From Globisporangium splendens (lineage: Eukaryota; Oomycota; Peronosporomycetes; Pythiales; Pythiaceae), in the NCBI GenBank assembly GCA_006386115.1, contig VFIW01000184.1:1-35000 (forward strand): a stretch of 35,000 bases of DNA, read 5' to 3'. Made by a program: the position numbers and the translations under genes. Positions 1-8,149 of this stretch are shown here, one piece after another (position 1 is the stretch's first letter; each line of letters starts with the position of its first letter). A model generated the notes under the pieces. That model was not told where the DNA came from. It saw only the letters and a list, made by a program, of their open reading frames with translations, and ran no database searches.

Positions 1-36
1 TTTTTTTTTTTTTTTTTTTCTTCTTTTTTTTTTTTT
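1..36 (-). repeat. A tract (T on plus) at window edge
   Basis: T-rich run of 36 nt broken by two C residues (positions 20 and 23). Read on the minus strand it is an A tract that follows the U2 3' flank of copy A. The two other A tracts of the array (7631-7665 and 15158-15192) are each followed by the 5' end of a retrotransposon copy, so another copy may continue beyond the left edge of the window. Confidence 0.8.
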
Positions 37-350
37 GACACGCAAGTTACACTACCGCCTGTCTACTCTGCGCCTGTCTAATTAGGTACTGTTTCCGACT
101 ACCGAAAGAGCAGAAAGAACAATAGCGAAATAGAAGGGTAGCAAATATAAACAACACAGTAAAGATAACAAGGGAATAGACAACTACCGTAATATAGAGG
201 GTTGGCCTCGCCGGGGGAAGGTGCAATCCCCGGGAAACCGAGCCAGAGACGAGGCAGCAAGCTGCTCGCAGTCCGACCGAGCTCAGAAATAAATGTGAAA
301 ATAAAGCCGGGTTTGTCGCCCGGCAATCAGTTTTCACACTGATTAGAACA
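37..350 (-). pseudogene. U2 snRNA 3' fragment plus U2 3' flank (array copy A)
   Basis: Minus strand. Positions 201-350 carry the U2 snRNA from about nucleotide 41 to its 3' end: stem IIa, stem IIb, the Sm-site region, and stem-loop IV with its AUUGCAC loop. Positions 37-200 are U2 3' flank. The segment matches the complete U2 and its flank at 15193-15506 with one visible substitution (near position 273). The U2 5' part, including GUAGUA, is missing because the retrotransposon 3' end abuts at 350/351. It is therefore a 5'-truncated, presumably non-functional U2. Confidence 0.85.
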
Positions 351-529
351 TAGAAAGAATGTATATTTACCAATTAACGATCAAATAAAGAGGTTATCAG
401 GTATAAAGAGGTTACCTCATTGTGACCATGTTGCGTCTCTTGGGTTTGGAGGGCCGTTCCCTACGTGGGTGATGCCCTGGTAGCCTTGGGGAGGCTGGGT
501 TCGCACGATGTCCTTTTGGTGTGTAGTCA

Positions 530-3500
530 CTACACGCTCTGGTTGGTGCCGGTGGGTCCCCCCGGACCACGTGTCGGCGCCTCTGGTGTCCCGGCTGTCG
601 CACTGTATGCGCGTCGGGCCGGTCGTGTCGCTGGTGTCCCGGCTGTCACACTGTATGCGCGTCGGGCCGGTCGTGTCGCTGGTGTCCCGGCTGTCGCACT
701 GAATGTGCGTCGGGCCGGTCGTGTCGCTGGTGTCCCGGCTGTCGCACTGAATGCGCGTCGGGCCGGTCGTGTCGCTGGTGTCCCGGCTGTCGCACTGTAT
801 GCGCGTCGGGGTTGTCGTGTCGCTGGCGCCCCGGCTGTCGCACTGAATGCGCTTCGGGGTCGTCGGGTGGCTGTGGGGTCGCTTGTCGATCTGCCTGCGC
901 GCGCCGGAGGCGTGGGCCTCCGTGCTTCTCCGTCTGTCCCCCCTCTGGTCGGAGCTGGTGCTGATCTGGGCCCTGCTGCTGTCCCGGCTATGCTCGTGGA
1001 CAGTGTGGACCGTCTCACTTGCGTTCCGGTGCCGCTTGGTTGCCCGCGTTGAAGTTCCGGTGTCGGTCGCGTCGTTTCGGTCGCTGGAGCTCGGTGCACC
1101 GGAGCTCCACCTCGGAGCGTCGGGCGCCGGTGCCGGGGCTGGTTGGGTTGGTTCCGCACGGGCGGGAGTCGGTGTTGGAGCTCGGGTTGTCGTCCTGGAG
1201 GTGCTGGATGCCGGTGATGGAGCGTCTGGTGTCGCTGCCGTTCGTCTGGTGCCGAGTTCGTGGCTGGCCGATCTCCCTGTTGTTGCTCCGGTGCCGGTGC
1301 CGTGATTCGCACGCGTCGCTCTCGCTGCTCCGGGGCTGGTGCCCGGGTGTCCGTGGGTTGGGGCCGGCGTTCTGGTGCTGGATCATGTTGGAGTTGAGCA
1401 GGACTGGCCTGGAGTCGTCGGTCTGGAGTCTGGATCTGGACTGGATCTGGATGCGTCGTCGTTTGCGTTTCCACACGTCGGGTTGGCCCTCGGTGTAGGG
1501 CGCAGTGGAGGTTCCAGATGCGGCGGCTCGCCTTGATCGCTTCGGTCGAGATGGTGGTGTTGAGCCGCCTGGCATCCTTCTTCAGGAGCCCGAGCTCCTC
1601 GGTGTATACCTTGAAGTTCCCAGGTAGCACCGAGCCGAGCGAGCCGTACACCAGTGCAGATAGGTGTACCGTCCATCCTTGCTGCATCAAATGCACCTTG
1701 ATGGGTTGGTACTTCTCAATCTTGCGCTGGGCTGAGGCCGCTAGGCTGGAGAACTCGGGTCCGTCCTGCTGGTGGTCTTCGTAGGTGATCGCCAGGTCGG
1801 CGACCACCACCGTCTTGCTCCTGGTGTCGAAGAGCTGGAGGTCTGGCCGGAGCTGACCTGCCATACCTTCGACCGTCTCGTTGACTCGGAGTTGGAGTCG
1901 CTCCTGCGATCGGAGCACTCGGGGCTGGAGTGTGTCGGTAATCAGCTTCAACGCGGAGTCGTGGCGCTTGGTCACCGCGTCGCTGGTGCCGGGGCAGTGG
2001 TTCAGCACGTGGGCTAGTGTCTCCGTGCTCCGGCACTCAGCGTACCGGCATGTGGCGTTCGTACGCACCCTTTTCCGCTTGAGCACCGACCTGGTGTCCA
2101 GCTGATTGAGGCGCGCTTGGACTGCAAAGACATAGTCATTGTCCCACATGCCGGTGCCACGCGTGAGGAATGAGCTCCCGGGACCGCCCTGAGCTCGCAC
2201 CGTGCGTCCTTGGTCCGACATCTCCTTCCACCTGTTTAGGTGTGCATTCTTCATGTGGAGCTTGACCTGTCGGAGCACGGTGGTGTGCTCGAGCCAGTCC
2301 CTGGAGCTCGGGGTCTTCAATTGGAGCCACTGTCGCTCGCCGGAGCTGGGGTCGACGACATCGGCTAGTCGGAGCTGGTGTGTGGCCAGGTGGCGCTGGA
2401 TGTCTGTCCAGAGCGAGCCGATGTCGCCGTTCCTTCGCTTCCTGATGTTCGTGAGCGATGGGTCCAGGTCGGAGTTGAGGAAGCGTTGGATGGCTTCCTC
2501 GGTGCGCTCCTTCCAGTACTCTTCATCCAGCCGGTAGCGCTTTCGTATGATCTGCGTGATCTGCGTGCGCGCCACCGCCTGGATGGTGTGGTCTTTGGAG
2601 TGGAGCATCTGCCACCCATGAGCTATCTGCAGTGCTGCATGGAGCTCGGTGAGTGGCAGTAGCCCCAGGCCTCCATGGGATGTCGGTGCGTACATGAACG
2701 CTGTGGTGGCGGAACTGGGTAGGCGGAGGAGGTGCCTCAGACCCTTGCTCAGTACGCGGTCGAAACCCTGGAGTTGGGAGTGCAGGGGCCTGAGATGGCG
2801 GAGCGCGTATTCTACCTGGGGGTAGATGTACGTCTTCACTGCCTTCAGGATCTGCCATGGTGCCAAAGGTGAGCGGAGGAGTGCCACCACGTTCTTTTTC
2901 AACTCCCCCAGCTTTGGCACCAAGGCAAACCTGCGCTGGATGTGGTCAAAGCCATCCCCGATACCTAGGTATGCATAGCTGTCGCTGAGAGTGAGCCTGG
3001 GTATCGGGGTGCCGTCCAGATGCAGCTGGAGCTCGGTGTCGAGCTCAGGGTTCCCACGGGAGTTCGTGGTTACCGCCAGCAGAGCGCACTTGGACGGGTT
3101 GGCTCGCATCGTGGTCCATTTCAGGAAGCGTTCCACTAGTTGGTGCGCTGACCTGATGCCGCTCGCGGAGTCACTGAAGATCTTGATGTCGTCGGCGTAC
3201 GCCGAGACACATGGTCTGAAGTTCTCCGCGAGCGGCACTCCCACGCCAGGTAGCTCCTGGAGCCCTCGGAGCAGCGGTATCAGGGCCGCAATGAAGAGGT
3301 ACGGACTGAGCGGGCAACCCTGGTACACGCCGATCTCCTGGCGGATGGGGTCCGTGGGGCCATCGTGGGCGTTGTTCACGACAAAGTGGGAGTCCTCGTA
3401 GATGTTCTGAGCGCGCTCGATGAAAGCAGCATCGACTCGGAGCATCCCGAGGACTCGCCACATGAGCTCCTGTGGCAGGGACCCGAAGGCATTCTTCAGG

Positions 3501-6500
3501 TCATACCACACGTTGTACAACTTCCTGTGCATCCGTCTCGTTTGGTCGAGGAGCGAGGTGCTCAGGAAGTTGTGTTCGTGGCATCCATTGAATGCTCTGA
3601 ATCCCTTCTGCGCTAGTGAGAATCGCTCGTTGGTGTCCATCCAACGAGTGAATCTCTTCGCAAGGATGCCTGAGTAGAGCTTGTAGATGCATTGTTGCAA
3701 GCATATCGGTCTCCAGTTGCTGGGTTGGTTCGGGTCTCCCTTTTTGTATAGGAGCCTGACCGTGCCCACTTTCCACGCAGTGGGGACCTTTTTGTGCTTC
3801 CAGCAGAAGCTGAAGGCTGCGTGGAGTGCGGGTAGCAACTGGAGCCGGAAGTGCTTATATACATCGTGGCCGATGCCATCCAGTCCGGGGCTGGAGGCAC
3901 CGTTCACGATCTGGAGTTGGTCCTCGATCTCATCTATCGTGAGGTCATCGGTTAATGCCTCTCGGACCTGCTCCGGGGGTGGCAGCCGCTGGAGCACCGC
4001 TCGGAACGGTGCTCCTACATCGCTGTCAAAGTCAAACACCATGTTCGGTGTGTTGACGCCTTGGAAGAATGCGTACAGGTCCTCCCTGCCGATGGGACAG
4101 GTGGTGTCTTCCATTGGACCCTCAGTGACGTCCTCGTTCACTCCTCGGAGGAGTTCCTGTACGCACTCTTTTTCTTTTTGCTCAAATTTGAGCCGGAGCT
4201 TTGATCTCAGGATTGCCGCTTTCACTCGGCCCACCCGCCGACGTGCTTTTTGGATGCGTCCTTGTTGGCTGGGTTCAGCCCGTTGTGCGATGATCAGGTC
4301 GTCGAGTGCTTCTTCAAGTCGCGCTTCACGGTGCTGTGTGCTTGGTCGTGGTGGTCGCATCATCGTCTTGGTCGCTGTGGTTTTCTTCTTGGTCTTCATC
4401 ATTGATCGGGGTTTCTTCGTTGTGGAGTACTCCTGGAGTAGGTCATACATTTGCATAGTAAGTGCTGTAATATATCCTTCTCCGGTTTCCCAATCCTCAC
4501 AGTCGGTGATCTTGGTGGCCATCTTCTTGGCGAACCTCTCTATTATCGCTCGGCTCTTTTCATCCTCGTTCTCACTCAGCGCTCGTAGTTGCAGTCTTGG
4601 TCGTTTTGCCGGGATCGTGCCTGGTTCCAGTCGTACAGGTGCGTACACCTCTCCCTCATCACGGCGCACTACTTCTTCGTCATCGTCGCTGGTTTCCTTC
4701 ATTTCCTCATCGACGGTGGCCTCTGGGTCTGGCCGCTGCGAGGTCGTCTTCCGTTGGATCGGGGTCCAGCATCGGTCATCGCCAGCACCGTGCACCGCGC
4801 ACACCGATTTCGTTGCGGCGTGGTCGAGTGCACGGTTTGCGAGTGCGTCCGCTTGGGTGTTTGCCTTGCGGTCGATGTGGTGGAGCTCGAAGCTGTCGAG
4901 GCTCCGTAGGCATCCGAGGATGCGGTTTCTAAGTGCTCTCAGACGCTTATTGCCGCATGCATATATGCCTCGGACCTGCCTGATGACGAGTATGCTATCC
5001 CCTTCCACTCGGAGTCGCCTTGCTCCATGTCGTTTGGCCGCCTGGACGCCGTCGAGTAACGCTGTGTACTCGGCGGTGTTGTTTGTGTTGAAATTCTCGG
5101 GTAGAAAGTGGTGGCATGTCCAGAGGATGGCTCCTCCAGGTTCATAGAGGGCTGATCCAGCGCCTCCTTTCCCTGGATTTCCTGGACATGCTCCATCAAA
5201 TCTCAATAACCATGGCCGGCCGTCGTCTGGTGCTTCTGGCGTGATCGCTTGGGTCGTTGTCGTGGTCGCCGGGGTCTCGTTGATAGCTTCAGTCGTGATT
5301 GGCGTCGTAGGAGTGGTTGCGGATCGCCATCGAGACGGTCTCGCCGTCAAAACTCGCTCATTTCGGTCAGGACGGGCCGCTGGCACCGTGTCTGACCTCC
5401 AATTCAATGGGTTCGCGGTGAGGGTTCGCTCTCCTTGAGTCCTCGTTCTCATCGCTGTACTAGCCGCCTCCAAAATTGCATTTCTGGGGCCCAAACTACT
5501 GTTCCGAGCAGTAGTTGGACGTGCTAGAGCATTCTCTGGCACGGGCGGAGCGTTCTCATGGCTCAAACCACTGCTCGGAGCAGTAGTTGTGCGTGCATTT
5601 GCACTTTCCCCCACAGAAATTGCATTTCTGGGGCCCAAACTACTGTTCAGAGCAGTAGTTGGACGTGCTAGAGCATTCTCTGGCACGGGCGGAGCGTTCT
5701 CATGGCTCAAACTACTGCTCGGAGCAGTAGTTGTGCGTGCATTTGCACTTTCCCCCACAGAAATTGCATTTCTGGGGCCCAAACTACTGTTCCGAGCAGT
5801 AGTTGGACGTGCTAGAGCATTCTCTGGCACGGGCGGAGCGTTCTCATGGCTCAAACTACTGCTCGGAGCAGTAGTTGTGCGTGCATTTGCACTTTCCCCC
5901 ACAGAAATTGCATTTCTGGGGCCCAAACTACTGTTCCGAGCAGTAGTTGGACGTGCTAGAGCATTCTCTGGCACGGGCGGAGCGTTCTCATGGCTCAAAC
6001 TACTGCTCGGAGCAGTAATTGTGCGTGCATTTGCACTTTCCCCCACAGAAATTGCATTTCTGGGGCCCAAACTACTGTTCCGAGCAGTAGTTAGGTTCGC
6101 GCGGGGTGGCCGCGCACGCGGAAGTGCACTTTCGGTCGGTTCTGGTCTTGCATTTGCTCCTGTGCCACCAGCAATAGCTGACACAGGCCCTGGACTAGCA
6201 CCAGATGCTTGGTCCCTGGTTGCATTTGCACCAAATCTGGTCAAAAGTGCACTTTCCGTACTTGGGCTGGTCGCTGGAGCTGGGTTCGTAGGTGCACCAG
6301 GTCCAAATTGGGTCAAATGTGCCGGTTCTGCACTCAGACCAGTCATTGGAGCTGGGTCCTGGGTCATCTCACATGTTGCGGCGGTTGTGCGTGGAGTTCC
6401 TGGCCTGAGATTAGCCGTTACGGCGGTCCCAGGGCCAGAAACCGCAATTGCCGCATCCAAACTTGAGTTTTCTTCGTCAAAAAAGCTGGTCTGGGCCGGA

Positions 6501-7483
6501 GGGATGTCGATTTGTGCTCGGGCACTGTCGGTTGACTCCGCCCATGCGTCGTCGTCTTCGTAGGTGCTCGGGTTCTCGTTTTCGTATATTGGATTTTCGG
6601 TCTGGGGGCCGAAAGCCGTCGCTGTAGGGGCATAATCATAGTTAATAACCATTTCATTTGAGTTCACTATACTTACCTGAGTGTTGGTTGTTGTCGTTGT
6701 CGTCGCTGGAGGGGGGACTGGGTGTGCGGCGTCGTTGTCTTGGTGTACTCGGTACCGGGTGAGCGTCAGCAGGTCGGTGAGGAACACCGTCGTCTGGGAG
6801 GGGGGTACACTGGCACCTTGCTGACGTTCGTCATCGGGGAGGGGAGGGGCGAGGCGGCGCCTCTTGGCACCCTCGGTTTGGTAGCCGACGGTACTCGTGC
6901 ACGTTGAAGTGCGCTCGGGTACCGTGGCGGGGGGGGACATCGTGGTTGGGGGTGGCCCTGGCTCGGGGATGCTGCTTGGCGCGGCTGTCTCCGGGTCAGG
7001 ACCATCATTCTGTGGCGCAAGGCCAAGTGTGGTAGTGTTCTGGGCGGTGCTGCATCCACGTTCGTGGTTAGCAGCAGCACCGCGGGTGGTAAAGTGCCGG
7101 TCGCACGCACACTCGCACGTGAAGATGTCCACAAAGTGGTCATTCTCGTGTGCGAGTGCGCGGTGGCGTCCGAGCACGAACATGTGGGGGGCGCTGAACC
7201 CACACAGAGTGCACACGTAGTGTGGTCCTCTGTGCGGGTGCACCTCCGTGACCGTGGCGCGGGTTTGGGGTGGTGGTGGCGGCGGCGGGTCTTCGTGAGC
7301 GTGGTGGTGGTGGTGGTCTTCGTCGTTGTCGAGGTCGTCCTCGACGTCGCTGTCCTCGTCGCTGTCTAGGAGGAAGCCGGCATCGCTGCCGAGCGACCCC
7401 TGACTGGACGAGACAGTGGAGGCGTTGCTCCCGATGGAGTCCGCGCGGTCGCGGGTCTCGAAACGGGGCCAGTAGAGACGCAT
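530..7483 (-). CDS. Utopia-like polyprotein, copy A (ZnF-RNase H-RT-RLE)
   Basis: This 2,317-residue retrotransposon protein should carry out target-primed reverse transcription. In order it has an acidic, His- and Pro-rich N-terminus; a C2H2 finger (C91, C94, H107, H112); a second Cys/His cluster at about 123-144; and a disordered Thr/Ala-rich region with 48-residue repeats. An archaeal/plant-type RNase H follows at about 759-890, with catalytic candidates D763, E805, D829 and D879. Then come the RT at about 1200-1500 with YADD at 1429-1432, a CCHC knuckle (C1812, C1817, H1825, C1830), and a restriction-like endonuclease with RPD (D1881) followed by D1896 in VVVADLAI. The C-terminus is basic and Pro/Thr-rich with 16-residue repeats. 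The start ATG at 7483 is the first in the frame. All core catalytic motifs are intact and there is no internal stop, so the gene looks functional. RNase H upstream of RT is diagnostic of oomycete Utopia families. Confidence 0.92.
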   Translation of the reverse strand: MRLYWPRFETRDRADSIGSNASTVSSSQGSLGSDAGFLLDSDEDSDVEDDLDNDEDHHHHHAHEDPPPPPPPQTRATVTEVHPHRGPHYVCTLCGFSAPHMFVLGRHRALAHENDHFVDIFTCECACDRHFTTRGAAANHERGCSTAQNTTTLGLAPQNDGPDPETAAPSSIPEPGPPPTTMSPPATVPERTSTCTSTVGYQTEGAKRRRLAPPLPDDERQQGASVPPSQTTVFLTDLLTLTRYRVHQDNDAAHPVPPPATTTTTTNTQVSIVNSNEMVINYDYAPTATAFGPQTENPIYENENPSTYEDDDAWAESTDSARAQIDIPPAQTSFFDEENSSLDAAIAVSGPGTAVTANLRPGTPRTTAATCEMTQDPAPMTGLSAEPAHLTQFGPGAPTNPAPATSPSTESALLTRFGANATRDQASGASPGPVSAIAGGTGANARPEPTESALPRARPPRANLTTARNSSLGPRNAISVGESANARTITAPSSSLSHENAPPVPENALARPTTARNSSLGPRNAISVGESANARTTTAPSSSLSHENAPPVPENALARPTTARNSSLGPRNAISVGESANARTTTAPSSSLSHENAPPVPENALARPTTALNSSLGPRNAISVGESANARTTTAPSSGLSHENAPPVPENALARPTTARNSSLGPRNAILEAASTAMRTRTQGERTLTANPLNWRSDTVPAARPDRNERVLTARPSRWRSATTPTTPITTEAINETPATTTTTQAITPEAPDDGRPWLLRFDGACPGNPGKGGAGSALYEPGGAILWTCHHFLPENFNTNNTAEYTALLDGVQAAKRHGARRLRVEGDSILVIRQVRGIYACGNKRLRALRNRILGCLRSLDSFELHHIDRKANTQADALANRALDHAATKSVCAVHGAGDDRCWTPIQRKTTSQRPDPEATVDEEMKETSDDDEEVVRRDEGEVYAPVRLEPGTIPAKRPRLQLRALSENEDEKSRAIIERFAKKMATKITDCEDWETGEGYITALTMQMYDLLQEYSTTKKPRSMMKTKKKTTATKTMMRPPRPSTQHREARLEEALDDLIIAQRAEPSQQGRIQKARRRVGRVKAAILRSKLRLKFEQKEKECVQELLRGVNEDVTEGPMEDTTCPIGREDLYAFFQGVNTPNMVFDFDSDVGAPFRAVLQRLPPPEQVREALTDDLTIDEIEDQLQIVNGASSPGLDGIGHDVYKHFRLQLLPALHAAFSFCWKHKKVPTAWKVGTVRLLYKKGDPNQPSNWRPICLQQCIYKLYSGILAKRFTRWMDTNERFSLAQKGFRAFNGCHEHNFLSTSLLDQTRRMHRKLYNVWYDLKNAFGSLPQELMWRVLGMLRVDAAFIERAQNIYEDSHFVVNNAHDGPTDPIRQEIGVYQGCPLSPYLFIAALIPLLRGLQELPGVGVPLAENFRPCVSAYADDIKIFSDSASGIRSAHQLVERFLKWTTMRANPSKCALLAVTTNSRGNPELDTELQLHLDGTPIPRLTLSDSYAYLGIGDGFDHIQRRFALVPKLGELKKNVVALLRSPLAPWQILKAVKTYIYPQVEYALRHLRPLHSQLQGFDRVLSKGLRHLLRLPSSATTAFMYAPTSHGGLGLLPLTELHAALQIAHGWQMLHSKDHTIQAVARTQITQIIRKRYRLDEEYWKERTEEAIQRFLNSDLDPSLTNIRKRRNGDIGSLWTDIQRHLATHQLRLADVVDPSSGERQWLQLKTPSSRDWLEHTTVLRQVKLHMKNAHLNRWKEMSDQGRTVRAQGGPGSSFLTRGTGMWDNDYVFAVQARLNQLDTRSVLKRKRVRTNATCRYAECRSTETLAHVLNHCPGTSDAVTKRHDSALKLITDTLQPRVLRSQERLQLRVNETVEGMAGQLRPDLQLFDTRSKTVVVADLAITYEDHQQDGPEFSSLAASAQRKIEKYQPIKVHLMQQGWTVHLSALVYGSLGSVLPGNFKVYTEELGLLKKDARRLNTTISTEAIKASRRIWNLHCALHRGPTRRVETQTTTHPDPVQIQTPDRRLQASPAQLQHDPAPERRPQPTDTRAPAPEQRERRVRITAPAPEQQQGDRPATNSAPDERQRHQTLHHRHPAPPGRQPELQHRLPPVRNQPNQPRHRRPTLRGGAPVHRAPATETTRPTPELQRGQPSGTGTQVRRSTLSTSIAGTAAGPRSAPAPTRGGTDGEARRPTPPARAGRSTSDPTATRRPRSAFSATAGAPATRQPRRAYSATAGTPATRPARRAFSATAGTPATRPARRTFSATAGTPATRPARRAYSVTAGTPATRPARRAYSATAGTPEAPTRGPGGPTGTNQSV
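586..870 (-). repeat. 48-bp tandem repeat in Utopia ORF, copy A
   Basis: Six 48-bp units encode a 16-residue repeat of the type AGTPATRPARRAYSAT in the basic C-terminal tail. Copy B has about four units at the same place, with one 3-bp expansion. Unit number differs while the reading frame is kept. Confidence 0.9.
5480..6092 (-). repeat. 144-bp tandem repeat with palindromes, copy A
   Basis: Just over four 144-bp units encode a 48-residue repeat containing SLGPRNAISVGESAN in the disordered region between the zinc fingers and the RNase H. Every unit holds two short palindromes. One has 11-bp arms (AACTACTGCTC / GAGCAGTAGTT) around one central base. The other has 8-bp perfect arms. The result is a hairpin roughly every 70-75 bp. 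Confidence 0.9.
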
Positions 7484-7625
7484 ACCAACTGTTAATATAT
7501 TACGGTGAAATTATCTATTCCTTGTGTTCTCTTGTAGCCCTGCGTGTCTTCTTACTTTTGGTGTTTTTCTTTTGTTTTAGTTCGCTCTAGAAGCGTGGCA
7601 AAGTGCTCTTTTGTGGGGTCGACTT

Positions 7626-7630
<5 letters not shown>

Positions 7631-7665
<35 letters not shown>
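7631..7665 (-). repeat. 35-nt A tract between array units
   Basis: An uninterrupted T35 on plus lies between the U2 3' flank of copy B and the 5' end of copy A. The same length occurs at 15158-15192. It is either the tail of a reverse-transcribed polyadenylated RNA or part of the retrotransposon 5' junction. Confidence 0.85.
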
Positions 7666-7666
<1 letters not shown>

Positions 7667-7972
7667 AACCACGTTACACTACCGCCTGTCTACTCTGCCC
7701 TGTCTAATTAGGTACTGTTTCCGACTACCGAAATAGCAGAAAGAACAATAGCGAAATAGAAGGTAGCAATATAAACAACACAGTAAAGTACAAGGGAATA
7801 GACAACTACCGTCATATAAGGGTTGCCTCTGCCGGGGAAGGTGCAATCCCCGGGAAACCGAGCCAGAGACGAGGCAGCAAGCTGCTCGCGGTCCGACCGA
7901 GCTCAGAAATAAATGTGAAAATAAAGCCGGGTTTGTCGCCCGGCAATCAGTTTTCACACTGATTAGAACAGA
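7666..7972 (-). pseudogene. U2 snRNA 3' fragment plus U2 3' flank (array copy B)
   Basis: Minus strand, same layout as at 37-350. A 5'-truncated U2 (about 7822-7972, shared with the complete U2 up to position 7972) is followed by its 3' flank (7666-7821). It differs from the other two flank copies by about a dozen changes, mostly one- or two-base deletions (for example near 7714, 7763, 7769, 7792, 7820 and 7835). Stem-loop IV with AUUGCAC is retained. The first 40 nt of U2 are absent, so it should not make a working snRNA. Confidence 0.85.
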
Positions 7973-8149
7973 GAAAGAATGTATATTTACCAATTAACGA
8001 TCAAATAAAGAGGTTATCAGGTATAAAGAGGTTACCTCATTGTGACCATGTTGCGTCTCTTGGGTTTGGAGGGCCGTTCCCTACGTGGGTGATGCCCTGG
8101 TAGCCTTGGGGAGGCTGGGTTCGCACGATGTCCTTTTGATGTGTAGTCA

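Larger units (their letters stand above)
351..7630 (-). mobile_element. Utopia-like non-LTR retrotransposon, copy A
   Basis: A full-length element of about 7.28 kb on the minus strand. It has a short 5' UTR (7484-7630), one giant ORF (530-7483) and a 3' UTR (351-529) that ends directly on U2 snRNA sequence without a poly(A). The 5' end is bounded by a 35-nt A tract. Zinc fingers, an RNase H domain before the RT, a C-terminal restriction-like endonuclease and the U2 location together match the published oomycete Utopia lineage (established knowledge). Copy B at 7973-15157 is nearly identical, which implies recent activity or recent duplication. The exact 5' boundary is inferred from where the A tract begins. 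Confidence 0.85.

Noticed and set aside
3687..5147. A 486-codon plus-strand open frame (and its twin at 11214-12677)
   Set aside because: It lies opposite the RT and RNase H coding of the Utopia ORF, which has clear catalytic motifs. The plus frame is Ser/Arg-rich with no domain, typical of an antisense shadow.
5480..6092. CRISPR-like array
   Set aside because: Repeats are contiguous 144-bp coding units without unique spacers, in a eukaryotic retrotransposon.
5589..6563. A 324-codon plus-strand frame with regular hydrophobic repeats (twin at 13119-14093)
   Set aside because: It is the antisense of the 144-bp coding repeat of Utopia. The regularity comes from the DNA repeat, and the minus frame is part of the intact polyprotein.
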